From assembly GCA_937915835.1 (NCBI GenBank), contig CALGHA010000070.1, forward strand, positions 1 to 6,620: a stretch of 6,620 nt of DNA, written 5' to 3'. Shown here one piece after another: positions 4,799-6,620 of the stretch (within the stretch, counting starts at the first letter, position 1; every line of letters starts with the position of its first letter). A program made the position numbers and the translations under genes. The DNA comes from an uncultured Fretibacterium sp. GTDB lineage: Bacteria > Synergistota > Synergistia > Synergistales > Aminobacteriaceae. Below the pieces are notes generated by a model, which saw only the letters and a program-made list of their open reading frames with translations, did not search any database and had not been told where the DNA came from.

Positions 4799-6620
4799 AT
4801 GTCAGATATGTACAGTGTTACGGGGATGAGTTGTGCCGCATGCAGTGCTCGAGTTGAACGCGTCGTGAAAAAAGTCCCGGGAGTTATGTCGTGTGCTGTA
4901 AGTCTTCTCACAAATTCAATGAGCGTCGAAGGAACCGCAAAAGTTTCTGACATCATCGCCGCCGTCGAAAAAGCCGGTTATGGTGCAAGCCTGAACGTTC
5001 CGGAGCAATCTCAGACAGTTTCACACGCTCAAGAAGAAAACGCGCTTGCTGACAAAGAAACCCCGATACTCAAGAAACGTTTAATCTCCTCACTAATCTT
5101 CCTGTTAGCATTAATGTATTTCTCAATGGGCCATATGCTGAACTTGCCTTTGCCTGAATTTTTCGTGAATAATCATGTTGCCGTCGGACTTGCGCAATTA
5201 TTATTGGCCGGAATTATCATGATTATCAACCAGAAATTTTTTATCTCAGGCTTCAGCACGTTAATTCATCTCGCTCCGAACATGGATACTCTCGTTGCAA
5301 TGGGTTCATTCGCTTCGTTCAGCTGGAGTGTTTACGTTTTATTCATGATGACGAAAGGGAAATTTATGCTTCATGATTTATATTTCGAGAGTGCCGGAAT
5401 GATCTTAACGTTAATAACCGTCGGAAAAATGCTCGAAGCCAAGTCAAAAGGACGAACTACGGACGCTCTTAAAAGTTTAATGAAGCTTGCGCCCAAAACA
5501 GCAACGATAATTCGCAATGGTCAAGAAGTTACAGTTCCGATTGAACAGGTCATGAAGGGAAATATTTTTGTCGTCAAGCCCGGCGAGAATATCCCAGTTG
5601 ACGGCGTAATCATCGAGGGCACGAGCGCGGTAAACGAGGCGGCATTGACTGGTGAGAGTATTCCGGTTGATAAAGTTCCAGGTGATTTCGTCTCGGCGGC
5701 AACAGTCAATCAATCCGGCTTCATTAAATGTGAGGCTTCACGCGTCGGGAATGACACAACTTTATCACAGATTATAAAAATGGTCAGTGACGCGGCAGCT
5801 ACGAAAGCTCCTGTTGCTAAGATTGCTGATAAAGTCTGCGGTGTCTTTGTTCCGGCCGTAATCTTCATAGCAATTTGTGTTGTCGTCGGCTGGTTAATAG
5901 CTGGTAAAAGTTTCGGCGATGCTCTTTCATACGGAATTGCTGTGCTCGTAATAAGTTGTCCTTGTGCATTAGGGCTTGCAACTCCTGTCGCTGTAATGGT
6001 CGGCAATGGAATGGGTGCGAAGAACGGAATTTTATTCAAGACGGCCGTATCACTTGAAGAAACCGGGAAGATTAACATTGCGGCACTCGACAAGACCGGA
6101 ACGATTACGAGCGGGGAACCGAAAGTTACGAATATTTTCACGGCTGATGATGTCGACGAAGAGGAGTTAATGATATCGGCGTATTCTCTTGAAGCGAAGA
6201 GTGAACATCCATTAGCAAAAGCGATTGTTGAGTTCTCACGTGAGAAAAATATTCAGGCTCAAACCGTCAAAGATTTTCATGCTCTTCCGGGCAATGGCTT
6301 AACCGCAAATCTTGATGACAACTCGACATTAACCGGAGGAAGCGTAAAGTTTATCAGTGAGAAAATTGCTATTGATGAAAAGTTTATGCTTCAAGCTCAG
6401 AATTTTGCGAATGACGGGAAAACTCCCTTAATGTTCGTGAAGGATAATAAATTTCTGGGAATTATCGCTGTTGCTGACGTGATTAAACCTGAAAGCTCGC
6501 GCGCCGTGAAAGAATTGCAGGAATTAGGCGTGAAAGTTGTAATGTTGACTGGTGACAATGAGAGAACGGCAAAATCAATCGGGAAATTGGCCGGAGTTGA
6601 CGACGTAATCGCTGGAGTTC
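4799..6620 (+). CDS. copA: Cu+-exporting P1B-type ATPase (CopA), 3' end beyond the window
   Basis: The frame is open from the ATG at 4799 to the window end, about 607 codons. It is a copper-transporting ATPase that pumps Cu+ out of the cytoplasm. It has a single N-terminal heavy-metal domain with GMSCAAC (9-15; C12 and C15 bind metal). Hydrophobic segments lie near 94-113, 127-146, 161-182, 195-214, 348-368 and 376-398, the last carrying the ion-binding CPC (387-389) in SCPCALGLATP. TGES (284-287) is the actuator dephosphorylation motif. D431 in DKTGT is the phosphorylated aspartate. SEHP (468-471, H470) and GNG (498-500) mark the nucleotide-binding domain, and TGDN (584-587) starts the last P-domain motifs. 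The GDGxND hinge and the last two membrane helices lie beyond the edge. No good Shine-Dalgarno is seen: AAAGG (4780-4784) is 14 bases upstream. An in-frame GTG at 4787 is too close to it, and an ATG at 4808 is the other option. Confidence 0.95.
   Translation, partial: MSDMYSVTGMSCAACSARVERVVKKVPGVMSCAVSLLTNSMSVEGTAKVSDIIAAVEKAGYGASLNVPEQSQTVSHAQEENALADKETPILKKRLISSLIFLLALMYFSMGHMLNLPLPEFFVNNHVAVGLAQLLLAGIIMIINQKFFISGFSTLIHLAPNMDTLVAMGSFASFSWSVYVLFMMTKGKFMLHDLYFESAGMILTLITVGKMLEAKSKGRTTDALKSLMKLAPKTATIIRNGQEVTVPIEQVMKGNIFVVKPGENIPVDGVIIEGTSAVNEAALTGESIPVDKVPGDFVSAATVNQSGFIKCEASRVGNDTTLSQIIKMVSDAAATKAPVAKIADKVCGVFVPAVIFIAICVVVGWLIAGKSFGDALSYGIAVLVISCPCALGLATPVAVMVGNGMGAKNGILFKTAVSLEETGKINIAALDKTGTITSGEPKVTNIFTADDVDEEELMISAYSLEAKSEHPLAKAIVEFSREKNIQAQTVKDFHALPGNGLTANLDDNSTLTGGSVKFISEKIAIDEKFMLQAQNFANDGKTPLMFVKDNKFLGIIAVADVIKPESSRAVKELQELGVKVVMLTGDNERTAKSIGKLAGVDDVIAGV

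Noticed and set aside
5477..6141. Minus-strand open frames opposite copA, including a 143-residue one at 5710-6141
   Set aside because: They lie antisense to a frame with all CopA motifs in order and show no recognisable domain, so they are reading-frame shadows.

Overview
The window carries five protein genes in two divergent blocks. On the minus strand are an exported solute-binding protein (936-2114) and, 6 bases after it, an RlmB-type 23S rRNA 2'-O-methyltransferase (192-929). On the plus strand are an MBOAT membrane O-acyltransferase (2372-3793), an SGNH-like membrane-anchored partner (3800-4735), and the first ~607 codons of a CopA-type Cu+-exporting P-type ATPase (4799 to the window end, cut off by the edge). 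No rRNA, tRNA, CRISPR array, insertion sequence or phage gene was seen.

The organism is probably a bacterium of moderate to low GC. The solute-binding protein has a type I signal peptide (AFA|AD) and no good lipobox, which fits a periplasm and so a diderm. An anaerobic gut-type lineage such as Synergistota would fit, but this is an impression and not a taxonomic call.

The most structured part is the 257-base divergent intergenic region (2115-2371). Towards the minus strand it has a perfect AGGAGG ribosome-binding site and a TATAAT box. Towards the plus strand it has a fully consensus sigma-70 promoter (TTGACA, 18-base spacer, TATAAT). Directly abutting that -10 box are seven perfect tandem copies of the heptamer GGTTCCT. 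The leader ends in a long imperfect hairpin whose 3' arm contains the Shine-Dalgarno of the MBOAT gene. A reading frame that runs through the whole repeat ends on that Shine-Dalgarno, in the same frame as the MBOAT gene. Together these suggest, without proving, a surface acylation module with unusual and possibly copy-number-variable expression control.

The MBOAT and SGNH-like pair has the logic of AlgI/AlgJ, PatA/PatB or DltB/DltD. The membrane protein passes an acyl group, most often acetyl, across the membrane, and the anchored SGNH-like protein may place it on an extracytoplasmic glycan. The SGNH-like gene is visibly AT-richer than its neighbours. copA appears to have its own promoter overlapping the preceding stop codon and a dyad in its leader. 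The five proteins are recognisable family members. The less ordinary material is the regulatory DNA at 2209-2371 and the gene pairings. I did not find convincing evidence of a wholly new biological system.
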